The position numbers and the translations under genes are program-made. Shown here in pieces: positions 1 to 9,492 of a stretch of DNA of 64,000 bases. The first letter of the stretch is position 1. Each line of letters starts with the position of its first letter. The DNA comes from Saprospiraceae bacterium (GTDB lineage: Bacteria; Bacteroidota; Bacteroidia; Chitinophagales; Saprospiraceae), in contig JANQLV010000051.1 of the NCBI GenBank assembly GCA_028280415.1, positions 153,546 through 217,545 on the forward strand, read 5' to 3'. Below the pieces are notes generated by a model. That model was not told where the DNA came from, searched no databases, and saw only the letters and a list, made by a program, of their open reading frames with translations.

Positions 1-28
1 CCGAAAAAGCATCACATCCGAACAAGCC

Positions 29-44
29 TGCCCGATATCGGACA
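29..44. promoter_or_regulatory. Palindromic upstream activator site (candidate)
   Basis: The 16-mer TGCCCGATATCGGACA has a perfect CCGATATCGG core and flanks TGx/xCA that differ from full symmetry at one pair only. It ends 53 bp before the -24 element of the candidate sigma-54 promoter, the usual place for an NtrC-family enhancer site. The NtrC-type regulator is encoded in the same operon. Binding by that regulator is inferred. Confidence 0.55.
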
Positions 45-96
45 CTTTTAAAATTAAAAAATTACATAACTAACTGACAATCAGTGAATTCATTTT

Positions 97-112
97 TGGC
101 ATATCCGTTGGC
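97..112 (+). promoter_or_regulatory. Sigma-54 (-24/-12) promoter candidate
   Basis: TGGCATATCCGTTGGC matches the RpoN consensus TGGCAC-N5-TTGC closely: the -24 GG is intact, spacing to the -12 TTG is correct, and only the last C of TTGC is a G (followed by C). It lies 25 bp before the start of the efflux operon, whose sixth gene is a sigma-54 activator. Sequence match is direct; use by RpoN is inferred. Confidence 0.55.
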
Positions 113-136
113 TTCATAAAAGCAAAGAAAAATATA

Positions 137-1390
137 ATGGATACGCCTATTTCATCTTTAGAAAAACGAAAGTACAATCTCAGACAATGGTTTAAGTACT
201 TGTTTATTCTAGCACTGATAATAGCTGGAATTTTCTTACTGAGAAATTTATTAAAAACAGAAGTCAAAAAAGAAGATTTCATCTTCGCCTATGTCGAAAG
301 AGGAGATATGGAAAATACGATCTCTGCATCCGGAATGGTTATCCCTTCTTTCGAACAGCAAATTAATGCTCCGGTAAGTACCGAAATCAAACAGATACAT
401 CTCAATTCGGGAACCAGAGTCGAGCCAAATGATCTGATCCTTAGTCTGGATGATGAATATATCAATCTGGAATTCGCATCTCTCAAAGATCAATTAGAAC
501 TCAAAAAAAATAATATTACCAAACTAAAGCTGGAATACCACAAAGACCTTAAAGAACTGGATTACGAAGATCAGATTAAAGGACTTCGTTTAAGTAGTCT
601 GGAGGCCAGTTTGACCGATATGCAAAGGTTAAAAACCATAGGCAGTGCTACCCAGGAAGAAGTTGAGCAGGCAGCATTAAATGTCCAAATTGAGAAGCTG
701 GAAAAGAAGAAACTGGAGAATCAACTCAATTTCAGAAAAAAAGTGATCAGTAGTGATGAACGCAATCTGGAGCTGGAAGTATTGATCCAGGACAAGAAGT
801 TACGCGAGCTTTCCCGCAAACTCCAGGAAACCGCTGTAAGAGCTCCACGTGGAGGAGTGATTACCTGGGTCAACGAAAATATTGGTCAAAAAGTCAATGA
901 AGGAGACCCTCTGGTTCGCATCGCCAATCTGGAAAGTTTTAGAATTGAAGCTACCTGCTCAGATCGCTATTCAAATTTGATCAAGGTTGGCATGCCTGTA
1001 AAAGTCAGAGTAAATCGAACCATGATCGAAGGAGTAATCAATTCCATCCTCCCCGCAGTAGAAAATAATACCATCGCTTTTGTAGTCCTGCTCAATGAAT
1101 CCAATCATCAGGACTTGCGACCTAATATGCGGGTAGAGGTATTCATCATTTCCGATAAAAAAGAAGATGTTGTAAAAGTGAGAAACGGATCGGCATTTAC
1201 AGGCGGCGTCGAGCAGGAGGTATTCGTCGTCGAAGGTTCAAAAGCCATAAAGCGAAAAGTAAAAATCGGCCTGACTAATACAGAGTTTGTAGAGCTCCGT
1301 GGAGAAAATATTCAGCCGGGAGAACAAATCATTATTTCCGATATGCAGGACTTTATCCATCTGGATATAATCAACCTGATACAGGATTAA
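137..1390 (+). CDS. HlyD-family efflux periplasmic adaptor (membrane fusion protein)
   Basis: A 417-residue membrane fusion protein that would connect an inner-membrane ABC transporter to an outer-membrane channel. A basic cytoplasmic N-terminus (about 1-18) precedes one membrane anchor at about 20-37. The biotinyl/lipoyl-like halves are at about 58-98 and 234-266 (second half has the RAPRGGVI motif), split by a long charged alpha-hairpin coiled coil at about 105-225. The beta-barrel and membrane-proximal domains follow. It is the first gene of a seven-gene operon with TolC-, ATPase- and permease-type genes, so it probably serves the MacB-like transporter encoded downstream. Substrate unknown. 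Confidence 0.9.
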   Translation: MDTPISSLEKRKYNLRQWFKYLFILALIIAGIFLLRNLLKTEVKKEDFIFAYVERGDMENTISASGMVIPSFEQQINAPVSTEIKQIHLNSGTRVEPNDLILSLDDEYINLEFASLKDQLELKKNNITKLKLEYHKDLKELDYEDQIKGLRLSSLEASLTDMQRLKTIGSATQEEVEQAALNVQIEKLEKKKLENQLNFRKKVISSDERNLELEVLIQDKKLRELSRKLQETAVRAPRGGVITWVNENIGQKVNEGDPLVRIANLESFRIEATCSDRYSNLIKVGMPVKVRVNRTMIEGVINSILPAVENNTIAFVVLLNESNHQDLRPNMRVEVFIISDKKEDVVKVRNGSAFTGGVEQEVFVVEGSKAIKRKVKIGLTNTEFVELRGENIQPGEQIIISDMQDFIHLDIINLIQD

Positions 1391-1419
1391 TTTTTATTTG
1401 AAAATCGATAGCGACAATA

Positions 1420-2880
1420 ATGAAAAATATTTATCAAAACATCATCTTTTGTTTGGTCATAGCATGTCCGGTAATGCTCTTTGGACAATCACTGGACACG
1501 CTATCTTTAGAGCAATTAATTGCTCTGGCAGAAAAGCGGTCGCTCGTTAGTGCCGAGGCAAAATTTGATATGGAATCTGCTACTTATACTTTTTCTATCT
1601 TTAAATCCGGATTAAAACCTCAGATCAGTGGAACGGCCAGGCTACCCAATTACGCTAAAACTTCCAGTGAAATTATTCAGCCGGACGGAACAGTTCTATT
1701 TCAACCAATTACAAATAATAATTCATCAATTGGCATACAGGCCATTCAAAATATAGTCAGTACCGGTGGAGCGATTTTTCTGGAATCCAACCTACAGCGC
1801 TTCGATAATCTGGAAAGCAAGGAAAAATTTTATAATGGCGCCCCTTTCCGTCTGGGGATCATTCAGCCGCTTTTTCAATTCAATCCATTAAAATGGGATA
1901 AAAAAATCGAACCGATCAGATATCTCGAAGCAGAAAAGAAGTTCGACGCGGATATGGAGCAGATTAAACTCGAAGCTACCGCACTTTTTTTTAACTTATT
2001 AATCGCCAGAGAAGATTTGAATATTGCCATTTCAAATCGTGAAAATAATCAGACGATTTTCGATGTTGCAAAAGAGCGGTTCGAATTGGGAAAAATTTCA
2101 GAAAATGACCTAATGGCTCTAAGGCTGGAACTAGTTTCTGCCAGCCGAAATGCCAAGAGAGCAGAGCAAGCTGTCCGGATGGCTTCTGCCCGGATTTTCA
2201 CTTTCCTGGGAATCAGCTATGATCATCAAATGATCTGGCCAGGCATCCCGGAGGTCAAGGAAGAATTTACAGTAGAGGCCGAATTTGCAATTAAGCAGGC
2301 TTTGGAAAATCGCCCCGAAGTCGAAAGTCTAAAACGCCGGATTCTGGAAGCGGAACGAAATCTGGCGGAAATCAAAGGTCAAAGTGGCCTTAATGCCGAC
2401 CTGACCGCATCCATTGGTTTTTCAAGAGGCGCTACAGCCCTGGAAGATATTTATATCGATCCCCGACAGGAACAATTTGTCAGCATCAGTCTAAGTCTTC
2501 CGATTGTCGATTGGGGCCGGCAAAAAAATCAAATTGCTTTATCCAAAGCTACCAGGGATTTAACTCAAAAAAGAATGCAACAGGAACGGCTGCAATTAGA
2601 AACGGATATCAAACAGATGGTCGATCAATTCAAAAATATCCAACAAGAGTTAGCTCTGGTGAAAGAGCTAAAAAAAATCGCACAAGACCGATTTGAAATC
2701 ACGAAGCAAAGTTACCTGCTCAGTGCAATCAGTCTGACGGAACTGACCCTGGCCCAGAGAGAAAAGGATCAAGCTGCCAGAGAATATATTGCAACACTCA
2801 GCCAGTTTTGGACAAGCTATTATGGCTTACAGGTACTGACCATTTACGATTTTAATAAAAACAAAAAAATAAATCACTAA
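1420..2880 (+). CDS. TolC-family outer-membrane efflux protein
   Basis: A 486-residue outer-membrane factor that would form the trimeric exit channel of the efflux system. The N-terminal signal peptide ends near residue 22 (VMLFGQ). The rest is two repeats of long amphipathic helices with many E/K/Q residues and a GISYDHQ-like turn in the middle, typical of the OEP family, and the length is normal. It starts 29 bp after the adaptor gene, in the same operon, and is followed after 58 bp by the ATPase gene. Confidence 0.9.
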   Translation: MKNIYQNIIFCLVIACPVMLFGQSLDTLSLEQLIALAEKRSLVSAEAKFDMESATYTFSIFKSGLKPQISGTARLPNYAKTSSEIIQPDGTVLFQPITNNNSSIGIQAIQNIVSTGGAIFLESNLQRFDNLESKEKFYNGAPFRLGIIQPLFQFNPLKWDKKIEPIRYLEAEKKFDADMEQIKLEATALFFNLLIAREDLNIAISNRENNQTIFDVAKERFELGKISENDLMALRLELVSASRNAKRAEQAVRMASARIFTFLGISYDHQMIWPGIPEVKEEFTVEAEFAIKQALENRPEVESLKRRILEAERNLAEIKGQSGLNADLTASIGFSRGATALEDIYIDPRQEQFVSISLSLPIVDWGRQKNQIALSKATRDLTQKRMQQERLQLETDIKQMVDQFKNIQQELALVKELKKIAQDRFEITKQSYLLSAISLTELTLAQREKDQAAREYIATLSQFWTSYYGLQVLTIYDFNKNKKINH

Positions 2881-2938
2881 TTCGCAAACTAATCGATTAT
2901 CAGAAAGTGAAAATCAATTCCAATAAAAATTTAAAATC

Positions 2939-3604
2939 ATGATAAAACTCAATAACGTAAACAAAATTTACAAGACAAAAAGTGTCGAGACCCTGGCACT
3001 CAACAATATCAATTTGAATATCAATGAAGGAGAATTCCTCTCGATAATGGGACCTTCGGGTTGTGGAAAAAGTACTCTGCTAAATATCATGGGACTTATC
3101 GACGAACCATCTCAGGGTGAAGTCTCAATTAGTGGCTATCGCATCGACGATTATACGGGAAAATCGGTCGCCAAATTTCGCAATGAACACCTCGGTTTTA
3201 TTTTTCAAAGTTTCCATCTCATTAACGATTTGTCGGTGATCGATAACGTAGAGTTGCCGCTGCTTTATCGCAAAGTAAGTTCCAAAATGCGTCGGCAGCT
3301 AGCCGAAGAAGCTTTGATTAAAGTCGGTTTAAAAAATCGAATGAAGCATTTTCCAAGTCAACTTTCCGGCGGACAAAAACAAAGAGTGGCTATCGCCAGA
3401 GCCATCGTTGGCAAACCCAATATCATTCTGGCAGATGAACCAACAGGTAATCTCGACAGTGCAATGGGTAATGAAGTTATGGATATCCTGCTCGGTCTGA
3501 ACCAGGAGGAAAAAACGACTATTGTTATGGTCACTCACGATGAACTCATGGCCAAAAAAACGAATCGATTAATACGTTTGTTCGATGGAAGTCAGGTGCA
3601 GTAG
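2939..3604 (+). CDS. ABC transporter ATP-binding protein (MacB/LolD type)
   Basis: A 221-residue stand-alone ATPase subunit. Walker A GPSGCGKST is at residues 38-46, the signature LSGGQKQRVAIARA near 141-154 and Walker B IILADEPTGNLDS near 162-174, followed by the H-loop VTHD. Length and the EPTGNLD motif place it with the MacB/LolD/FtsE group that energises FtsX-type permeases without transporting through the membrane itself. The two following genes encode such permeases. Confidence 0.93.
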   Translation: MIKLNNVNKIYKTKSVETLALNNINLNINEGEFLSIMGPSGCGKSTLLNIMGLIDEPSQGEVSISGYRIDDYTGKSVAKFRNEHLGFIFQSFHLINDLSVIDNVELPLLYRKVSSKMRRQLAEEALIKVGLKNRMKHFPSQLSGGQKQRVAIARAIVGKPNIILADEPTGNLDSAMGNEVMDILLGLNQEEKTTIVMVTHDELMAKKTNRLIRLFDGSQVQ

Positions 3605-3718
3605 TTAGAAAAGAAGGGTAACTAATCTGGAAAAGGTTCTGGGAGGATCACGATCGAATGATAGTTATTAATTGGAAGCCGAACCTCAAATTCATGAATA
3701 TCGAAAATCAAAAATATT

Positions 3719-5056
3719 ATGCTTAAAAATTATTTCAAAATAGCCATTAAAGTACTGGGGCGAAGAAAGTTTTTTACCGCTATCAGCTTGTTTGGTATCA
3801 GTTTCACTTTGATGATTCTAATGATTGCTACTGCTTTTTTCGAATCAGAGTTGGGTAATGATGCGCCACTCAAAAATCGTGATTATCTGGTTTATGTTCC
3901 AATGGTAAGCATTTCGAAGGATTATCAGGATACCATTATTCAAGTTGATACGCATTTCATCGATAATATTGCCAAATACGATACGACCTTAAGTTTTGAG
4001 CCTGCAGGACGATCCATGTCCAGATCAAGTCCCAGTTATACTTTTTTAAGAAACAATTTGTCGGATATCCCTTTTGTCGATAAGATGAGCATTTTTAGCA
4101 GAGGTGTGAGTTACGATATTTTTATCAATAGTAAAAAAGTAAACTTTGGAGCCGTCTTCGTCGATGAGAATTACTGGGATATTTACAATTTTACATTTAT
4201 CGATGGTCAGGCTTTTGGTAAAACAGCTATTGATAATCAGGAACAAGTAGCGATAATCAGCAAAAAGGCCAGTCTCGATTATTTTGGTACTGTTGAAAAT
4301 GTCATCGACAAGGAAGTAATGCTCGACGGAAAGCATTATACGGTCAAAGGAGTTATTGATTCCGGCATTTCTTCTGCCTCTGAAATCAATGCAGAAATTT
4401 ATCTGCCTTATACACATGTTAAACCCAGTGATCTCAAAGACAAAAGTTTTTTGGGATCATTTGCCGCAATCTTTCTGGCCAAGGATAAAAAATCGGTACA
4501 GAAGATCAAAAATGAGATTAACCAAAAGGAAAAACGTATTGAAATTCCCACTGACCTCTATGATTATGATAAGATCGACATCGAGGTGATGACCTTTTTC
4601 GAAAGGTATGCAAAAGGGATTATTTCTTCAGACAAGCCGGAAGAGAGTTTTAGAATATTGTTCGGAGTAATACTCTTTTTCCTACTGCTTTTTTTTCTGC
4701 TTCCGACCTTAAACCTAATCAATATTAACGTAAGTCGAATTCTGGAACGATCCTCCGAAATTGGAGTCCGCAAAGCTTTTGGAGCTAATTCCCAGAATAT
4801 TCTCTTGCAGTTTATTTTTGAAAATATCATCCTCACTTTTATCGGAGGGGTACTCGGTTTTCTGTTTGCACTCATCGTTATTTATCTGGTCAACGATAGC
4901 CAAATCCTGGGAGATACCACTTTACATTTTAACTATAAGGTCTCTATCTATAGTTTTTTCCTTTGTCTGATTTTCGGTATCGTTTCCGGTTATATTCCCG
5001 CCTGGAGAATGTCCAGAGTTCATATTGTCAACGCTTTAAAACAAAACCAATTATGA
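3719..5056 (+). CDS. FtsX/MacB-type ABC transporter permease
   Basis: A 445-residue permease with one N-terminal membrane segment (about 20-42), a large periplasmic MacB_PCD-like domain (about 43-310) and three C-terminal segments (about 316-335, 370-395, 410-430) forming the FtsX domain. The SEIGVRKAFGA motif after the second segment is characteristic of FtsX-like permeases. Its stop codon overlaps the start of the next permease in an ATGA arrangement, so translation is probably coupled. Likely forms a heterodimer with that product. Confidence 0.9.
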   Translation: MLKNYFKIAIKVLGRRKFFTAISLFGISFTLMILMIATAFFESELGNDAPLKNRDYLVYVPMVSISKDYQDTIIQVDTHFIDNIAKYDTTLSFEPAGRSMSRSSPSYTFLRNNLSDIPFVDKMSIFSRGVSYDIFINSKKVNFGAVFVDENYWDIYNFTFIDGQAFGKTAIDNQEQVAIISKKASLDYFGTVENVIDKEVMLDGKHYTVKGVIDSGISSASEINAEIYLPYTHVKPSDLKDKSFLGSFAAIFLAKDKKSVQKIKNEINQKEKRIEIPTDLYDYDKIDIEVMTFFERYAKGIISSDKPEESFRILFGVILFFLLLFFLLPTLNLININVSRILERSSEIGVRKAFGANSQNILLQFIFENIILTFIGGVLGFLFALIVIYLVNDSQILGDTTLHFNYKVSIYSFFLCLIFGIVSGYIPAWRMSRVHIVNALKQNQL

Positions 5057-6237
5057 CTAAGCATATTTTCACACTAATCTGGAATAAAAAGAAGAAAAAT
5101 TTCCTGCTTTTGCTAGAGATATTTTTTGCTTTTCTCATTCTTTTCGGAGTATTTACATTTGTGATCAGTAATCTGCGCAATTACATAACTCCACTGGGTT
5201 TCGATACGGAAAATGTCTGGCTGGCCAGAATGGAAGTACCTCAAGATGTCGATTCCGCAGATTTTGCTCAGATGCGCCAGTTGCTTAGAACAGAACTTGA
5301 GGCTATACCGGAAGTTGAGCAAGTATCTTATACCATTAACATTACCCCTTTTTCCAACTCTGCCTGGCAAAACGGAACGGATGAAAATGGTTTTGATCTC
5401 AATGCCCGAATAATTCAGAATGATGAATACTATGAAGAAACCGGAGGGCTCAATATCATTGAAGGACGATGGTTTATCAAAGATGATGTTCATTCGAAAT
5501 ATAAACCAGTGGTTATCTCCAAAATGTTACGAGATCTCGGCTGGCGAGGAAAACCGGTAATTGACAGCCTTTTTATATTCAATTATGATGACGGCCCCGA
5601 TAACCAGGTAAAAATAGTAGGTGTAGTGGATCATTATAAATACATGGGAGAGTTTACGGAAGAATATAATATGATTTTTATATACGAACCGACCACCTCT
5701 ACTAACCTGGATTGTATGTATATACGGGTAAAAGACAATGCCAGCCCGACTCTGGAAGAGCAAATCAATAAAACCATCGCTGCGATTACTAAGCGCAATG
5801 ATTTTATTATACAGACGCTAGAAAGTCAGCGCAAAAGAAAAAGCAGGCAAACCTGGATTCCCATTGGTATCCTGTTGGGTATCGGTAGTTTTCTGATTAT
5901 CAATGTTGCACTTGGCTTATTCGGCGTACTCTGGTACAATATCAACAAGCGGCGGCCAGAGATTGGCTTGCGCAGAACACTAGGAGCTACAAAATCTGAT
6001 ATAGCCCGACAGTTCATCGGTGAGATTCTCATGGTTGCTTTTTTCGGAATAATACTCGCAGCCTTTTTTACAATGCAATTTCCAATGATGAAGTTATTCG
6101 ATATAGAAAACATTAACTATTATTACGCCATGTTAATCTCGGCAGGTGTTATTATTTTACTGGTTTTGCTTTGTTCTTTCTATCCAAGTCGACAAGCGGC
6201 CTTAATTAATCCGGCAATTGCATTGCACGAAGATTAA
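5053..6237 (+). CDS. FtsX/MacB-type ABC transporter permease, second subunit
   Basis: A 394-residue paralogue of the preceding permease. I place the start at the ATG that overlaps the upstream stop (ATGA), giving MTKHIFTLIWNKKKKN and then a clean first membrane segment; an upstream in-frame ATG would lie deep in the previous gene. One N-terminal membrane helix (about 16-37), a periplasmic domain and three C-terminal helices are visible, with the RPEIGLRRTLGATKSD motif of the FtsX family. The pair is likely the inner-membrane part of the efflux pump or of a lipoprotein/peptide mechanotransmitter. Confidence 0.88.
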   Translation: MTKHIFTLIWNKKKKNFLLLLEIFFAFLILFGVFTFVISNLRNYITPLGFDTENVWLARMEVPQDVDSADFAQMRQLLRTELEAIPEVEQVSYTINITPFSNSAWQNGTDENGFDLNARIIQNDEYYEETGGLNIIEGRWFIKDDVHSKYKPVVISKMLRDLGWRGKPVIDSLFIFNYDDGPDNQVKIVGVVDHYKYMGEFTEEYNMIFIYEPTTSTNLDCMYIRVKDNASPTLEEQINKTIAAITKRNDFIIQTLESQRKRKSRQTWIPIGILLGIGSFLIINVALGLFGVLWYNINKRRPEIGLRRTLGATKSDIARQFIGEILMVAFFGIILAAFFTMQFPMMKLFDIENINYYYAMLISAGVIILLVLLCSFYPSRQAALINPAIALHED

Positions 6238-6238
6238 A

Positions 6239-7615
6239 ATGATTATGACTCAAGCAACCCATATACTGATTATCGACGATGATATGGCGGTTCGCTCTTC
6301 CATAAAATTACTTTTGAAAAAAGCGAACTATACAGTAGATATGATCGGTCACCCCCGCAGTTTGCTTCAACAAATTGAAAGACAAAAGCCCGATCTTATT
6401 CTTTTGGATATGAACTTTGCAGTTGATACTTCGGGAAAAGGTGGTTTGCAAGCGCTCAAAGAAATTCGGAACACACATCCGGATATTCCGGTCATTTTGA
6501 TGACGGGCTGGGCAACGGTTCAATTAGCTGTAGAAGGTATGAAGCTGGGAGCTAAAGACTTTATTGCAAAGCCCTGGGACAATAAAAAACTGTTGTCATC
6601 CATCAAAACGATCCTTGATCTGGGGCCCCGTAAATCTGCTCCGGCCCATCGTAAAGCGATCACGGATTTTGATCATATCATTGGGCAGGATCCCGTTTTT
6701 AAGCAGATGTTACAACTTGCACGCCGGGTAAGTAAAACAGATGCCAGTGTGCTGATCATGGGAGAAAGTGGTACCGGAAAAGAACTGATTGCCGAGGCGA
6801 TCCATTACGAAAGCCTCCGGGCAAGCAAACCTTTTGTAAAAGTCAACCTGGGAGGTATCTCTTCCAGCCTTTTTGAAAGTGAGATGTTCGGCCATAAAAA
6901 AGGAGCTTTTACCGATGCTTCAGCCGATCGAAAAGGACGTTTTGAAATGGCAGATACGGGGACTATTTTTCTCGACGAGATTGGCGACCTGGAACTAAAT
7001 AGTCAGGTAAAATTGCTCCGAGTTTTACAGGAGCAAATTTTTGAGGTCCTGGGTAGTAGTCAGTCCAAACGCATTGATGTCCGGGTAATCAGTGCCACGA
7101 ATAAGAACCTGGAGGCTATGGTGGGAGAAGGTACTTTCCGCGAAGATCTTTTTTACAGAATCAATTTGATAAAAATCGAAATCCCTCCGCTCCGCAAACG
7201 TCGTGAAGACATCCCCCTACTTGTCAATTTTTATTTGAATAATTTAAAAACCATCTATAATCGCCCGGATTTACGAATTGACCGGGAAGCAATGAACTGG
7301 ATCAGTATGCAGGAGTTCCAGGGTAATGTACGCCAGTTGAAAAATCTGGTAGAAAGGGTAATCCTGATCAGCTCCGGCAATAAGATTGGCTTAAAAGATT
7401 TTCAAAACCAGTATCGAAACAGTACTCTGACCGGAGCTACAGACCGGCTCCCAAGTGTGGGCAGCATTTCGCTGGAAGAAATGGAAGTAAAGATGATTAA
7501 AAAAGCACTGGCTTTCCACAATCATCAAATTAGTGCTACGGCCAAATCTCTCGGAATAACGCGAAGTGCGCTGTACCGTCGCCTCGAAAAATACAATATT
7601 CCTCATGAGCCTTAA
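6239..7615 (+). CDS. Sigma-54-dependent NtrC-family response regulator
   Basis: About 458 residues with receiver, AAA+ and Fis-type HTH domains. The receiver (1-120) has DDD at 13-15, the phosphorylatable Asp57 in LLDMN and the K of AKPW. The AAA+ domain has Walker A GESGTGKE near 177-184 and the sigma-54 contact loop near 221-226, here GAFTDA rather than the textbook GAFTGA. A Fis-like HTH (TAKSLGITRSALYRRL) ends the protein. It starts 1 bp after the second permease gene and overlaps the kinase gene by 11 bp, so it is clearly part of the efflux operon. It probably activates the -24/-12 promoter at the head of the operon. Confidence 0.95.
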   Translation: MIMTQATHILIIDDDMAVRSSIKLLLKKANYTVDMIGHPRSLLQQIERQKPDLILLDMNFAVDTSGKGGLQALKEIRNTHPDIPVILMTGWATVQLAVEGMKLGAKDFIAKPWDNKKLLSSIKTILDLGPRKSAPAHRKAITDFDHIIGQDPVFKQMLQLARRVSKTDASVLIMGESGTGKELIAEAIHYESLRASKPFVKVNLGGISSSLFESEMFGHKKGAFTDASADRKGRFEMADTGTIFLDEIGDLELNSQVKLLRVLQEQIFEVLGSSQSKRIDVRVISATNKNLEAMVGEGTFREDLFYRINLIKIEIPPLRKRREDIPLLVNFYLNNLKTIYNRPDLRIDREAMNWISMQEFQGNVRQLKNLVERVILISSGNKIGLKDFQNQYRNSTLTGATDRLPSVGSISLEEMEVKMIKKALAFHNHQISATAKSLGITRSALYRRLEKYNIPHEP

Positions 7616-8888
7616 AACGAAATATGCGCTTTTCATCACTGTGATTCACCTGATTGTCGCAATACTGGCTTATCAATTGCTGAAAGATCAAAAGGTTTTT
7701 TTCTTCCTTGCAGAAATCGGCATCATCCTTTCCCTGATTATTGCTTATGCTTTATATCGCTCTTTTATTCGTCCTTTGCAATTTTTGTATACCGGAACAG
7801 ATGCTATTCTGGATAAAGATTTTAATGTAAAATTTATAAAAGTTGGCTCCAGAGAGATGGATCGGCTGATTGATGTGTACAATGAAATGATCGATAACAT
7901 CCGCATCGAAAGAACACAGGTTCAGCAGCAGCATTATTTCCTGATGAAGTTGATTAATGCCTCTCCGGCCGGAATCATCATTCTTGATTACGATGATCAT
8001 ATTACGGATGTCAATCCAAAGGCACTCCAATTATTAAACCTTCCTGAAACCTGTCTCCATAAAGCGCTGGACAAATTGGATCATCCAATTCTTAATCAGA
8101 TTTCTAAAATGAAAACAGACAGTTCCAAAGTACTGTCCAGCGATGGTTTCGAAAAATTCAAATGCCAGGTCTCGCATTTTATCCATAAAGGTTTTAATAG
8201 AAAATTCATTCTGATCCAGGAGTTGTCCAGGGAAATTTTGGAAGCTGAAAAAAGGGCTTATGGCAAAATAATCCGAATGATGGCACATGAAGTCAACAAC
8301 TCGGTTGGAGCGATAAATTCTATTTTAAACACAATGGTAGATTTTTATGAAACCGAAGAGAATGAATGGAAAGAGCCCTTGAAAATTGCCATTCAAAGAA
8401 ATGATCGAATGAACCAGTTTATGGCCAATTTTGCCAAGGTCGTGCGCTTACCTGCTCCGAATTTTGAAGCCATCAATATCAATAGTTTGGTAGAAAGTAT
8501 TGGAAAACTCATGGAAGAACAAGCGCGCCTGCAGGATATCAGGATCGATTTCCAATTATATCCAGAGCCTGTTTATGTTAATCTGGATATCCGGCAAATG
8601 GAACAGGTATTGGTAAACATTATAAAAAATGCCATTGAATCTATTGGACAAAACGGAACCATCTGCTTGTTGACTTCTGCTAGCCCCGGTACGATCATCA
8701 TACGGGATAATGGTCCGGGCATCAAAGCAGAAAATGCAGAAAAGATTTTCTCTCCTTTTTTTAGTACCAAGAAAAACGGCCAGGGGGTTGGCCTTACTCT
8801 GATCCGCGAAATCCTGTTGAATCACAAAGCACAATTTCACTTAAAGACAGAAAGCGATGGCTGGACGGAATTCAGGATTAGTTTTTAA
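7605..8888 (+). CDS. Membrane sensor histidine kinase, NtrB/NtrY-like
   Basis: A 427-residue kinase; the start chosen is the ATG that overlaps the end of the regulator gene (MSLKTKYALF), which gives a proper two-helix N-terminus (about 6-24 and 28-50) with almost no periplasmic loop. A HAMP/linker and PAS-like region follow, then the H-box in MAHEVNNSVGAI, the N-box NIIKNAIESI, and the G1/G2 boxes DNGPGI and GQGVGLTLI. The short periplasmic exposure suggests sensing in or at the membrane. It is the cognate kinase of the preceding NtrC-type regulator by position. Confidence 0.93.
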   Translation: MSLKTKYALFITVIHLIVAILAYQLLKDQKVFFFLAEIGIILSLIIAYALYRSFIRPLQFLYTGTDAILDKDFNVKFIKVGSREMDRLIDVYNEMIDNIRIERTQVQQQHYFLMKLINASPAGIIILDYDDHITDVNPKALQLLNLPETCLHKALDKLDHPILNQISKMKTDSSKVLSSDGFEKFKCQVSHFIHKGFNRKFILIQELSREILEAEKRAYGKIIRMMAHEVNNSVGAINSILNTMVDFYETEENEWKEPLKIAIQRNDRMNQFMANFAKVVRLPAPNFEAININSLVESIGKLMEEQARLQDIRIDFQLYPEPVYVNLDIRQMEQVLVNIIKNAIESIGQNGTICLLTSASPGTIIIRDNGPGIKAENAEKIFSPFFSTKKNGQGVGLTLIREILLNHKAQFHLKTESDGWTEFRISF

Positions 8889-8891
8889 GAT

Positions 8892-9416
8892 TCACTGATG
8901 AAGTACCTTGAGATATTTCAGCCAGGGACCAACCGCCGCCTTTTGGTTTTTAGCCATCACTCTTGTAATTTGATGGATATGTCCCAGATCATGTACCACC
9001 CAGGCGGCCAGTAACTGTTCCAGGCTCACTGCTCCAAATTCGGGATGAATACCTTCCTTTTTCAAAGCATCCGCATCAATATGCAGCTCTTTTAGAAGCT
9101 GTATATTTTCAGCTCTGCGTCTGGCAAATTCCTCCAGCAATTCATCCAGCGTTTTACCTTTACTATTTTCAAACTGAGCAAAGCGATCGAAGGGAATAAA
9201 GTTTTTATCCCGGTGCTCATCCAAGATAATTTTAGCTCGTGGAATCCAGTCGGTGTTTTCTCCGTGAATTAAATGTCCAAGGATATCAAATGGACTCCAG
9301 GTATCCGCTCCTTCATTCGTATAAACCCAGTCATCAGGAAGTCCCCGGAGAAGTGTACGCAAGGTCTGCGGAACTCGTTCCAGGATCAGAATAGCCTCGT
9401 TTAGTTTAAAGTCCAT
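8892..9416 (-). CDS. DinB-family (DinB_2) four-helix protein
   Basis: A 174-residue DinB-superfamily protein. The family forms a four-helix bundle with a three-histidine metal site; candidate ligands are in DILGHLIHGENTDW (near 46-50) and in VVHDLGHIHQ (near 139-147). Members act as metal-dependent thiol transferases or are uncharacterised. It is convergent with the efflux operon, with only 3 bp between stop codons. No specific substrate can be named. Confidence 0.85.
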   Translation of the reverse strand: MDFKLNEAILILERVPQTLRTLLRGLPDDWVYTNEGADTWSPFDILGHLIHGENTDWIPRAKIILDEHRDKNFIPFDRFAQFENSKGKTLDELLEEFARRRAENIQLLKELHIDADALKKEGIHPEFGAVSLEQLLAAWVVHDLGHIHQITRVMAKNQKAAVGPWLKYLKVLHQ

Positions 9417-9492
9417 ACAAATATTTTGAGTAAATAATTTTAAAGCCTCTTCACTTAAAGTTACATTTTTAAAAATGAAGTATGTTAAATAA

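Noticed and set aside
4046..4417. 123-residue antisense frame inside the first permease gene
   Set aside because: Lies wholly opposite a well-supported FtsX permease and shows no motif; a shadow of the coding strand.
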